A DNA stretch of 12,544 nucleotides from Actinomycetota bacterium. Its GTDB lineage: Bacteria; Actinomycetota; Thermoleophilia; Solirubrobacterales; Solirubrobacteraceae. Position 1 is the first letter of the stretch; the number at the start of each line of letters is the position of its first letter. The position numbers were made by a program, and so were the translations under genes. Location: assembly GCA_019348575.1 (NCBI GenBank), contig JAHWJE010000012.1:1-12544 (forward strand). Direction: 5' to 3'. The notes under the pieces are model-generated. The model did no database searches. It saw only the letters and a list, made by a program, of their open reading frames with translations, and was not told the origin of the DNA. Below are positions 1-5,225 of this stretch, in pieces.

Positions 1-249
1 ATCATCGGGCTGCTGGCCCGCCTCATCCTTCCGGGCCGCCAGAAGATCGGGCTACCGCTGACGCTTCTGCTCGGCATCGTGGGCTCGGTGATCGGAGGCG
101 TGATCGCGAATCTCCTCCGCAGCGGCAGCATCTTCGAGCTCAACGTCATCGGCTTCGTGGTCGCTGTCGCGTCCGCCGTCGGGCTGCTCGCGGTCGCCGA
201 AGGCGCGGGCATCGGCTCCGGCCGCCGACGCGAGCAGCTGCGGCGCTGA
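1..249 (+). CDS. GlsB/YeaQ/YmgE family membrane protein, 3' part
   Basis: The frame is open from the first base of the window and ends at TGA 247-249, giving 82 residues without a start codon, so the 5' end lies outside. The visible protein begins IIGLLARLILPGRQ, the end of the first helix and the following loop of the transglycosylase-associated (GlsB/YeaQ/YmgE) family. A glycine-rich helix follows around residues 19-39 (LLLGIVGSVIGGVIANLL) and another around 48-65. The tail is short and arginine-rich. The family comprises small three-helix inner-membrane proteins often linked to stress; the biochemical role is unknown. About 10-15 N-terminal residues are probably missing. Nothing in the window shows its operon partners, since the next gene is on the other strand. 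Confidence 0.85.
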   Translation: MIGLLARLILPGRQKIGLPLTLLLGIVGSVIGGVIANLLRSGSIFELNVIGFVVAVASAVGLLAVAEGAGIGSGRRREQLRR

Positions 250-284
250 GGCCGCTCGGCGCGGTGATCTGACGACGCGCGCTT

Positions 285-551
285 CTAGGCGGTAGCCACT
301 GTTTGCCGGACCGCCGCGAACGCCGCGGCGAGCGTGCTCTCCTTCAGCGCGACCGTCGGCGCCACCGGCAGCAGCACCGCCATAGCCGCCTGCAGCCGGC
401 GCATCTCAGCCTCGAATGCGCGGCAGTCGTCGCAGCGCGCGACGTGGCGGCGCAGGTCGCGGCGGCGCCACGCGCGACCGCCCAGGACCGCGAGCTGCTC
501 GCGAACCGATGGGCAGTCCGCCTCGCGCGCTCGACGGCGCTTCACGAGCAC
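285..551 (-). CDS. Small zinc-finger (zf-HC2/ZAS-like) putative anti-sigma protein
   Basis: This is an 88-residue soluble protein. It has the HxxxCxxC core typical of zinc-binding anti-sigma domains (H36, C40, C43) with a further cysteine at C13, an arrangement that could hold one zinc. A helical stretch (DCRAFEAEMRRLQAAMAVLL) and an alanine-rich C-terminus follow. There is no membrane helix. The start is a GTG at 551-549 with a strong GGAGGGGG 7 nt upstream; a second GTG lies two codons further in. Such domains bind sigma factors or are fused to the C-terminus of ECF sigma factors in this lineage (recalled family knowledge). No sigma-factor gene is visible beside it, so the partner is unknown. 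It could also be a remnant of a longer protein, but the good ribosome site argues it is translated. Confidence 0.6.
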   Translation of the reverse strand: MLVKRRRAREADCPSVREQLAVLGGRAWRRRDLRRHVARCDDCRAFEAEMRRLQAAMAVLLPVAPTVALKESTLAAAFAAVRQTVATA

Positions 552-557
552 GTCACG

Positions 558-565
558 CCCCCTCC
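558..565 (-). promoter_or_regulatory. Ribosome binding site of the zinc-finger gene
   Basis: Reading the minus strand, GGAGGGGG lies 6-7 nt before the GTG at 551. It is one of the best Shine-Dalgarno matches in the window and supports GTG 551 as the start. Confidence 0.6.
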
Positions 566-688
566 GAGCCCCGACGGCGGGCGCGGGGAAGCCATGGCCG
601 CACGCGTGGCGAGATGCGACTTCGTGCTCGACGCGGCTAGTGGTCGTCCCCGCAAATACGCGCCCTTCCCGACAGCCGCTGATCGCCG

Positions 689-709
689 ACCACGGACTTC
701 CTCCGTGGT
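689..709. other. Perfect 8-bp hairpin
   Basis: ACCACGGA (689-696) pairs completely with TCCGTGGT (702-709) around a 5-nt loop, CTTCC. On the minus strand it lies about 140 nt after the STAS stop codon. No U-rich tail follows on either strand, so it may be a factor-assisted terminator, a structured leader or a protein-binding dyad. Confidence 0.45.
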
Positions 710-734
710 GCCCGCGGCGTCCTCCGTCGTCGAT

Positions 735-749
735 GTGCCAGGGGCACAG
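735..749. other. Perfect 6-bp hairpin next to a G-rich tract
   Basis: TGTGCC (735-740) pairs with GGCACA (744-749) across the 3-nt loop AGG. The adjacent bases 750-767 carry GG, GGG, GGG and GG tracts with short spacers, a possible two-layer quadruplex on the plus strand. The role is unknown. Confidence 0.35.
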
Positions 750-848
750 GTTGGGTTGGGATGTGGTCTTCCCGGACGGCGCCGGCTATTACCATGAGAG
801 GGCACGTTTCGACGGGGACGAGCACTGGGTGCCCCCACGTCAACCGCG

Positions 849-1298
849 CTACCGGCGCCAGTTCCGGACCGGCCTGGACACGACGACCCGCGCCCGCGGC
901 GGCTGGCCCGGCACGAGCGACCGCGCCTCGCGATCGTCGTCGAAGGGCAGCCGCGACACCAGCCCGGCCGTTTCGAACGTCTTCTGCACGTGGTTGCTGC
1001 CGCGCAGCAGCCTGAGCCGGTTGTCGCGCTCGCGCGAGCGCGCGTTGGCGTGGATGATCGCCTTCAGGCCGTCCGAGGTGATGAAGCTCAAGCCGCTGAG
1101 GTCGACGATGATCTCCCGGGCGTCGCTGCGCTCCACGCGCTTCAACTCGGCGTCGAACGCCGGGGCGGTGTTCATGTCGAGCTCTCCGATCAGCTCGACC
1201 ACGTGCACGTGACCATCACGGTCGGAGCGCATCGCGAGCTGGTCGTGAGCGCAGAGCAGCGGGCCCTCCTGACGATCGACAACGTGCCGGCGGAACAT
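849..1298 (-). CDS. STAS-domain protein (anti-sigma-factor antagonist-like)
   Basis: The 149-residue protein has a typical STAS core from about residue 22 to 118: the strand HVVELIGELDMNTAPAF, then EIIVDLSGLSFITSDGLKAI, then LRLLRGSNHVQKTFETAGL. In SpoIIAA-type proteins the motif DSSG carries the phosphorylated serine. Here the matching stretch is T74-S75-D76-G77, so the residue just before the glycine is aspartate and the only nearby serine is one position earlier. The chosen ATG (1298) has GGAG 5 nt upstream; an in-frame GTG at 1304 lies inside that ribosome site and is less likely. The N-terminal 21 residues and the basic C-terminal tail lie outside the domain. No anti-sigma kinase is adjacent. 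It probably acts in a partner-switching cascade encoded elsewhere. Confidence 0.85.
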   Translation of the reverse strand: MFRRHVVDRQEGPLLCAHDQLAMRSDRDGHVHVVELIGELDMNTAPAFDAELKRVERSDAREIIVDLSGLSFITSDGLKAIIHANARSRERDNRLRLLRGSNHVQKTFETAGLVSRLPFDDDREARSLVPGQPPRARVVVSRPVRNWRR

Positions 1299-1303
1299 TC
1301 TCA

Positions 1304-1307
1304 CTCC
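1304..1307 (-). promoter_or_regulatory. Ribosome binding site deciding the STAS start
   Basis: On the minus strand GGAG (1307-1304) is followed by TGAGA and then ATG at 1298, a 5-nt spacing. This favours the ATG over the upstream GTG at 1304, which overlaps the site itself. Confidence 0.6.
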
Positions 1308-1327
1308 AATCGATCACCGATGGTCCA

Positions 1328-1351
1328 GGGCCCTCCCGCTTGGCCGGGCCC
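1328..1351. other. GGGCCC/GGGCCC hairpin in the STAS leader
   Basis: Two copies of the self-complementary GGGCCC (1328-1333 and 1346-1351) can form an all-GC 6-bp stem with a 12-nt loop. It lies about 30-55 nt upstream of the STAS start, so it would sit in the 5' leader or core promoter of that gene. Next to it, 1306-1323 is a second near-dyad (CCA-A-TCG and CGATGG) touching the ribosome site. The effect on expression is unknown. Confidence 0.3.
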
Positions 1352-1442
1352 AGTCGTCCCTGTCCGACGGGTAGAACGCTCTACGAGGCCGCTGGTTGGT
1401 AGACGGCGAAAATTCTTTTGGTCCGCGGCGGCCAGGGACGCA

Positions 1443-1475
1443 CGTGGGGACGATCGGCCCCGCGCGGCACGCCGC
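1443..1475 (-). terminator. Candidate terminator hairpins after the 46-residue membrane gene
   Basis: Directly after the minus-strand stop codon (1478-1476) the stem GCGGC/GCCGC (1475-1464) is followed at once by CGCGGGG/CCCCACG (1464-1443), a 7-bp stem with one G·T pair and an 8-nt loop. No U tract follows immediately; an A/T-rich stretch, AAAATTCTTTT on the plus strand, lies around 1410-1420. The position right at the gene end supports a termination role, but factor dependence cannot be judged. Confidence 0.4.
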
Positions 1476-1616
1476 TCAGCGCAGGTTGATCGCGGCCGAC
1501 GCGGCGACGGCGATCGCCACCGCGGCATAGCCGTTGTAGCCGGAGAGAAACAGCAGCACCGCGGTGACGAGCGCGGCCGCGACCGTGACGAGCCAGGCGA
1601 TCTTGTTGAAGCCCAC
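1476..1616 (-). CDS. 46-residue two-helix membrane protein, unknown function
   Basis: The gene runs from GTG at 1616-1614 to TGA at 1478-1476. The protein has a short basic N-terminus (GFNKIAW), a first hydrophobic helix at about residues 7-24 (ending AVLLFL), a tight turn SGYNGY, and a second alanine/valine-rich helix at about 31-43 ending in INLR. A GAGGA sequence lies 7 nt before the GTG, a good ribosome site. Hairpins follow its stop codon. It is transcribed away from the HU-like gene across an 89-bp interval. I do not recognise the family; the helical-hairpin shape fits a small membrane protein or subunit regulator. The amphipathic order, the ribosome site and the terminator together make it a real gene more likely than chance. 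Confidence 0.6.
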   Translation of the reverse strand: MGFNKIAWLVTVAAALVTAVLLFLSGYNGYAAVAIAVAASAAINLR

Positions 1617-1656
1617 AGCCGCATCCTCGCCGATCGCGAAGGTCCGGGCACGCTGC

Positions 1657-1662
1657 TAGCTT
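1657..1662 (+). promoter_or_regulatory. Candidate -10 element for the HU-like/pyrF run
   Basis: TAGCTT fits the actinobacterial -10 pattern TANNNT. It lies 44 nt before the GTG of the HU-like gene, leaving a short leader that carries an AAGGAG ribosome site. An overlapping dyad (CTTCG 1660-1664 and CGAAG 1672-1676, 7-nt loop) could be an operator. No clear -35 is visible. Confidence 0.3.
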
Positions 1663-1691
1663 CGGCGTGTTCGAAGTTCCGCATGCAGCAC

Positions 1692-1697
1692 AAGGAG
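1692..1697 (+). promoter_or_regulatory. Ribosome binding site of the HU-like gene
   Basis: AAGGAG lies 8 nt before GTG 1706. It is a strong match and decides this start over the in-frame GTG at 1667, which would add 13 residues unlike HU. Confidence 0.65.
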
Positions 1698-1705
1698 CGC
1701 CGCTC

Positions 1706-1846
1706 GTGACGAAGTCCCAGCTCGTCGATTCGGTGCAGACGCGCACCGCCAAGCATCCTCGCACCGGCGAGCCGATGCAGATCGCGCCGGCGCGCGTGCC
1801 GAGGCTCTCGCCTGTGCCGGGGCTCGAGCAGGCGGTCGGGCCGTAG
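1706..1846 (+). CDS. Miniature HU-like DNA-binding protein with an internal deletion
   Basis: The 46-residue product starts MTKSQLVDSV, which matches the first helix of HU (M-x-K-x-x-L-V-D-A-V). It then goes straight to RTAKHPRTGEPMQI and VPRLSPVPGLEQAV, which match the end of the HU arm (RTGRNPQTGE) and the last helix (VPxFxxGxxLKxAV). The DNA-intercalating proline of the arm is kept (P18). Compared with the normal length of about 90 residues, the second helix, the dimer core and the first arm strands are missing (roughly 45 residues), yet the frame, start, stop and an AAGGAG ribosome site are intact. The stop TAG is followed immediately by the GTG of pyrF, so the two are probably co-translated. 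It may be a degenerate gene that still feeds translation into pyrF, or a trimmed nucleoid or RNA-binding peptide. Confidence 0.7.
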   Translation: MTKSQLVDSVQTRTAKHPRTGEPMQIAPARVPRLSPVPGLEQAVGP

Positions 1847-2791
1847 GTGCCGGCCGCGGTGATCCAGCATGCGGCCGCGGTGACGTTCGCCGATCTGCTC
1901 GCCGAGCGCGTCGCCGCGCGCGAGTCGCAGATCGTCCTCGGCCTGGACCCCGATCCCGCGCGGCTGTGGCCCGAGGCGCTCGCGCGCGCTCCCGCCGGCG
2001 GCTCCCCGGTCCAGCGCGCGTCCGCCGCGGTACGCGCGCACTGCACGGCGCTGATCGACGCCGCCGGCCCGGCCTGCGTCGCGGTCAAGCCGCAGCTCGC
2101 GTGCTTCGAGCGTCTCGGCGCGGACGGCTGGGCGGCGCTCGCGGCGACGGTGCGACACGCCCGTGAGCAGGGGCTGATCGTGCTCGCTGACGGCAAGCGC
2201 GGAGACATCTCGGTGTCTGCCGCCGCGTACGCGCAGGCGCTCGTCGGCAGCACGCCGACGCCGTTCGGAGCGGTCGCGGGGCTGGGCGCCGACGCCTTCA
2301 CCGCCAACCCGCTGCTCGGCGTCGACTCGCTCGAGCCGCTCGTCGAGGGCGCCCGCGCCGCCGGCGCGGGCGTCTTCGTGCTCGTCCGCACCTCCAACCC
2401 CGGCGCGGCCGACATCGAGGACCTCGAGCTGGCCGGTGAGAAGGGCGAGAAGGTCTGGGAGCGACTTGCAGCGATCGTCACCGGGCTCGGCGGCCGGCCG
2501 AGCGCGCCGAGCGCGCTGGCCGACGTCGGCGCGGTCGTGGGCGCGACGGTGCCCGAGCACGTCGCGCGGATGCGCGAGCTCATGCCGCACGCGCCGTTCC
2601 TGCTGCCCGGCATCGGCGCCCAGGGCGGACGCGTCGAGGACCTGGCGCCGGCCTTCGCCCCGGGACGCGCCGGCGGCCTCGTCAGCGCGTCACGCTCGAT
2701 CGCCTCCGCGCACGAGTCGACCGGGGGTCCGCCGGGCACCGCAGCCCGTAGCGAGGCCGAGCGGCTCAGAGCGGCGGCGTGGTCGTCGTAG
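1847..2791 (+). CDS. pyrF: Orotidine 5'-phosphate decarboxylase (class II)
   Basis: This enzyme converts OMP to UMP, the last step of de novo pyrimidine synthesis, in the cytoplasm. The 314-residue frame shows the class II features in order: GLDPDP (32-37), AVKPQ (79-83), DGKRGDI (115-121) with the catalytic lysine K117, FTANPLLGVDSLEP (151-164), VLVRTSNPGA (178-187) and the phosphate-loop region LLPGIGAQGG (252-261). The GTG at 1847 directly abuts the previous stop. An in-frame GTG at 1880 gives the more usual N-terminus (TFADLLAERVAAR), and neither has a strong ribosome site, so the first 11 residues are uncertain. The C-terminal residues after about 286 are poorly conserved. The linkage to an HU-like gene recalls actinobacterial neighbourhoods where pyrF lies beside a nucleoid-protein gene. 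Confidence 0.93.
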   Translation: MPAAVIQHAAAVTFADLLAERVAARESQIVLGLDPDPARLWPEALARAPAGGSPVQRASAAVRAHCTALIDAAGPACVAVKPQLACFERLGADGWAALAATVRHAREQGLIVLADGKRGDISVSAAAYAQALVGSTPTPFGAVAGLGADAFTANPLLGVDSLEPLVEGARAAGAGVFVLVRTSNPGAADIEDLELAGEKGEKVWERLAAIVTGLGGRPSAPSALADVGAVVGATVPEHVARMRELMPHAPFLLPGIGAQGGRVEDLAPAFAPGRAGGLVSASRSIASAHESTGGPPGTAARSEAERLRAAAWSS

Positions 2792-2818
2792 ACGTCGCCC
2801 GGCGGCAGCGCTTGCCCG

Positions 2819-2824
2819 TATCCT
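2819..2824 (+). promoter_or_regulatory. Candidate -10 element upstream of the LysM-tail gene
   Basis: TATCCT, a TANNNT match preceded by CCCG, lies 9 nt before ATG 2834 in the short pyrF-downstream gap. No Shine-Dalgarno is present between it and the ATG, so a near-leaderless transcript is possible, parallel to the other sites at 6164-6172, 9059-9067 and 10885-10893. Confidence 0.35.
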
Positions 2825-2833
2825 CTGGCACAG

Positions 2834-2977
2834 ATGGAGGAGCTCGATCTCGAGCGGCTGGTACTCCCGGCGCTGCTCGCACTGTTGGCGTTGGGCGCGT
2901 TCGTGATCGTCGCGACGGACGGGGGCATCGACCCGAACACGCTGCGTCCCGGGCAGACGCTCAAGCTCGCACCGTGA
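2834..2977 (+). CDS. 47-residue single-helix protein ending in a LysM-like tail
   Basis: The product begins MEELDLERLV, has one hydrophobic helix at about residues 9-27, and ends with GIDPNTLRPGQTLKLAP. That tail matches the last third of a LysM repeat (N-x-G-I-D-P-N-x-L-x-P-G-Q-x-L-x-I). The preceding two thirds of a LysM domain (YTVxxGDTLxxIA) and any linker are absent, so it may be a shortened form of a TM-LysM wall-binding protein. The stop TGA overlaps the start GTG of the carboxypeptidase gene (GTGA, 2974-2977), so translation is coupled and a cell-wall role is plausible. There is no Shine-Dalgarno and a -10-like TATCCT lies 9 nt upstream. A membrane-anchored leader peptide is the alternative reading. 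Confidence 0.65.
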   Translation: MEELDLERLVLPALLALLALGAFVIVATDGGIDPNTLRPGQTLKLAP

Positions 2978-4239
2978 GCGTTCGCGCGGCGATCCTCGGG
3001 GCGGTGCTCGCACTGCTCCTGGCGGCGCCTTGCGCCCTGGCCCAGTCGCCGCCGGGAGCGCCGCGCCTGCAGGGCGCGAAGGCGGCGATCGTCATGGAGA
3101 CCACGACGGGCGACGTGCTGCTGGGGCGCAACGCGCGCGAGCGCCGCCAGATCGCCTCGACGACGAAGCTCATGACCGCGCTCGTGGCGCTCCAGCGCAC
3201 GGACCTCGACGACATCTTCAGCGCCACGAGCTACGACCCGCTGCCGGTCGAGTCCCAGATCGGGTTGCGCCCGGGCGAGCGGATGAGCGTCCGCGACCTG
3301 CTGCGCGCAACGCTGCTGCCGAGCGCAAACGACGCCGCCGCCGCGATCGCGGTCGGCACGATGGGCTCGACGCAGGCCTTCGTCGCCGAGATGAACCGCC
3401 GCGCCAAGGCGCTCGGGCTGAGCGACACGAGCTTCGCCAACCCGATCGGGCTCGACGATCCGATGAACCACTCCAGCGCGCTCGATCTCGCAAAGCTCGC
3501 CGTCGCGCTGCGCCGCTACGAGTTCTTCCGCCGCACCGTCGACCTGCCCAGCGCGGTGCTGCGCAGCGGCGCGCGCAACCGCACGGTCGTCAACCGCAAC
3601 ACGCTCGTGCGCCGCGTCGACTTCGTCAACGGGGTGAAGACCGGGCACACGCGCGGGGCCGGGTACGTGCTCGTCGGCTCGGCGACGCGCGAGGGCGTGA
3701 CCGTGATCAGCGTCGTGCTCGGCGAGCCGAGCGAGCGGTCGCGCGACGCGGACTCGCTGGCGCTGTTGCGCTACGGCCTCAGCCGCTACGACGCGCGCAC
3801 GGTGATGCCCCAGGGGCGCGTCCTCGGCCGCGTCCCGCTGCGCTACCGGGGCGACAGGCACGTGGACGTGATCGCGGGGGAGACCGTCGAGCGCGTGCTG
3901 CGCACGGGCGCCCGCACGCGGGTCACGCTCAGCGGTCTGCCCGCCGAGGTCGACGGGCCGCTGCCGCGCGGGACGCGCATCGCGACGGCAACGATCCGCA
4001 GGGGCGACGAGGTGCTCGCGCGCGTGCCCGTCGTGACGGCCCGGCCGGTCGCCGAGGCGGGGCTCGGCGACCGTCTGGACGACATGCTGGGCCGCTCGCA
4101 GACGATCGTCGCCATGGTCCTGCTCGTGGTCTGTAGCCTCCCACTTCTGTTGCTGCGCAGACGGGCGGTCAACCGCAGAAGAGCGCTGGATGCCGAGCAC
4201 CGGCGGGCGCGGCGGCGCGAGGAGACAACGGTCCAGTGA
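2974..4239 (+). CDS. D-alanyl-D-alanine carboxypeptidase (PBP5/DacA type, peptidase S11)
   Basis: This enzyme trims the terminal D-Ala from peptidoglycan stem peptides outside the membrane. From GTG 2974 the 421-residue protein has a signal peptide (residues 1-23, cleavage likely after ALA). It carries the three serine-peptidase motifs in order: S62-T-T-K65, S117-A-N119 and K222-T-G224. A PBP5-like C-terminal domain covers about 280-355, a transmembrane helix about 376-395, and an arginine-rich cytoplasmic tail follows. The longer upstream frame (from 2779) is rejected because it would place the signal peptide inside the protein and overlap the small LysM-tail gene completely. The 4-nt GTGA overlap indicates translational coupling with that gene. 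A PfkB-family kinase starts 10 nt after its stop. Confidence 0.94.
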   Translation: MSVRAAILGAVLALLLAAPCALAQSPPGAPRLQGAKAAIVMETTTGDVLLGRNARERRQIASTTKLMTALVALQRTDLDDIFSATSYDPLPVESQIGLRPGERMSVRDLLRATLLPSANDAAAAIAVGTMGSTQAFVAEMNRRAKALGLSDTSFANPIGLDDPMNHSSALDLAKLAVALRRYEFFRRTVDLPSAVLRSGARNRTVVNRNTLVRRVDFVNGVKTGHTRGAGYVLVGSATREGVTVISVVLGEPSERSRDADSLALLRYGLSRYDARTVMPQGRVLGRVPLRYRGDRHVDVIAGETVERVLRTGARTRVTLSGLPAEVDGPLPRGTRIATATIRRGDEVLARVPVVTARPVAEAGLGDRLDDMLGRSQTIVAMVLLVVCSLPLLLLRRRAVNRRRALDAEHRRARRREETTVQ

Positions 4240-4249
4240 GCCCCCACCA

Positions 4250-5209
4250 GTGATCATCACCGTCACCCTCAACGCGGCGATCGACAAGTCCCTCTCCGTG
4301 CCGAACTTCCGCCTCGGCCAGCGTCACCGCAGCGTCGAGCAGACGACGCTGCCGGGCGGCAAGGGCGTCAACGTCGCGCGCACGCTCAAGACGCTCGGCC
4401 AGCCGGTCATCGCGACCGGCTTCGCGGGCGGGGCGACCGGGACGCGCATCGTCGAGGCGCTCACCGACGAGTCGATCCTCAACGACTTCGTCCGCATCCG
4501 CGAGGAGTCGCGCACGAACACCGCCGTGCTGGACCCGACGAACGGCCAGCAGACCGAGATCAACGAGCGCGGCCCGGCGGTCAGCGAGCGCGAGCTCGAG
4601 CTGTTCCGCGACAAGCTGCTGTACCTCGCGCGCGGCGCGGCGATCGTCATCTTCGCCGGCTCGCTGCCGCGCAACGTCGACGCCGGCATCTACGCCGAGC
4701 TCATCAAGGACCTGCGCAAGCTCGGCCTCGTCGTCGTGATCGACACCGACGGCGACCCGCTGCGCCACGCCGTGCGCGCCGAGCCGCACGTCGTCTCACC
4801 CAACGTGCTCGAGGCCGAGGAGCTCGTCGGCCACGAGTTCAACGATGACGAGGACCGCGTCATCGCCGTGCGCGAGATCGTCTCCCTCGGGGCGCAGGAG
4901 GCGATCATGACGACGCCCGACGGCTGCCTGGGCTGCGTTCTGGACGAGGGTGAGGCCGCGCTGTACCGGGTGCGGATCGAGCCGCGCGAGGCGGTCGCCG
5001 CCGTCGGGGCCGGCGATGCCTTCCTCGCCGGCTACGTCGCGGCGCGCTACGCCGACAGGCTGCCGGCCGAGTGCCTGCGCTACGGCGTGGCCTGCGGCGC
5101 CGAGTCCGTTCAGCGTCTCGGCGCAGGGCTCGTGGACCCGCACAAGGTCGACCGGCTCGTCGGCGAGGTCGACGTCGAGCGACTGCCGGCGCCGGCCGAG
5201 GTGAGCTGA
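4250..5209 (+). CDS. 1-phosphofructokinase-family hexose-phosphate kinase (PfkB superfamily)
   Basis: This cytoplasmic sugar-phosphate kinase acts on fructose 1-phosphate, fructose 6-phosphate or tagatose 6-phosphate; the sequence alone does not decide. The 319-residue protein begins MIITVTLNAAIDKS, the usual N-terminus of the FruK/LacC/PfkB group. It has the substrate-side motif PGGKGVNVA (35-43) and the ATP/catalytic motif GAGDAFLAGY (253-262) with D256 as the expected base. The start GTG 4250 is set by family alignment; the in-frame ATG at 4190 would add 20 unrelated residues within the carboxypeptidase gene. It lies 10 nt after that gene, probably in the same run. No PTS or fructose operon gene is adjacent, which favours a glycolytic PfkB-like role. 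It converges on the phosphoribulokinase gene. Confidence 0.88.
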   Translation: MIITVTLNAAIDKSLSVPNFRLGQRHRSVEQTTLPGGKGVNVARTLKTLGQPVIATGFAGGATGTRIVEALTDESILNDFVRIREESRTNTAVLDPTNGQQTEINERGPAVSERELELFRDKLLYLARGAAIVIFAGSLPRNVDAGIYAELIKDLRKLGLVVVIDTDGDPLRHAVRAEPHVVSPNVLEAEELVGHEFNDDEDRVIAVREIVSLGAQEAIMTTPDGCLGCVLDEGEAALYRVRIEPREAVAAVGAGDAFLAGYVAARYADRLPAECLRYGVACGAESVQRLGAGLVDPHKVDRLVGEVDVERLPAPAEVS

Positions 5210-5225
5210 CCGCCCTGGTCGCTCA
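5202..5225. terminator. Bidirectional hairpin spanning both convergent stop codons
   Basis: TGAGC (5202-5206), a bulged T, GACC, loop GCCCT, GGTC, GCTCA (5221-5225) forms a 9-bp stem with one bulge. The pfkB-family stop (TGA 5207-5209) and the phosphoribulokinase stop (5225-5223) both lie in the stem. There is no U tract on either side. Position and symmetry fit a shared terminator for two convergent genes. Confidence 0.5.

Larger units (their letters stand above)
552..848. other. Non-coding interval with two hairpins and a G-rich tract
   Basis: No convincing gene was found here on either strand; the open frames give arginine/proline-rich translations typical of out-of-frame GC-rich DNA. The interval does hold structure. 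A perfect 8-bp stem, ACCACGGA/TCCGTGGT with loop CTTCC, lies at 689-709. A perfect 6-bp stem, TGTGCC/GGCACA with loop AGG, lies at 735-749. Directly after it is a G-rich run with four G tracts at 750-767. The interval lies between the stop of the STAS gene (849) and the start of the zinc-finger gene (551), both on the minus strand. It could hold a terminator for the first and a promoter for the second; no T tract follows either stem. Confidence 0.5.

Noticed and set aside
750..767. G-quadruplex as a regulatory element
   Set aside because: Only two-layer G tracts are possible and G-rich runs are common in this GC background; kept only as a remark in the non-coding interval.
334..1212. A 292-codon plus-strand frame across the zinc-finger and STAS genes
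   Set aside because: Composition is serine/arginine-rich without any recognisable fold and it is antisense to two better-supported genes.
1368..1384. GGGTAGAAC on the plus strand as another leaderless promoter
   Set aside because: No plus-strand gene starts nearby; the bases instead form a small hairpin GTAGA/TCTAC in the STAS upstream region.
4190..4249. Longer start for the PfkB-family kinase (ATG 4190)
   Set aside because: It would add 20 residues (PSTGGRGG...) not found in the family and overlap the carboxypeptidase coding end; GTG 4250 gives the standard N-terminus.
1381..4287. A 968-codon open frame on the minus strand across pyrF and the carboxypeptidase gene
   Set aside because: Its translation is low-complexity (R, A, H, D rich), it covers two well-recognised plus-strand genes and has no domain or ribosome site. 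Long antisense frames are expected in DNA of this GC content.
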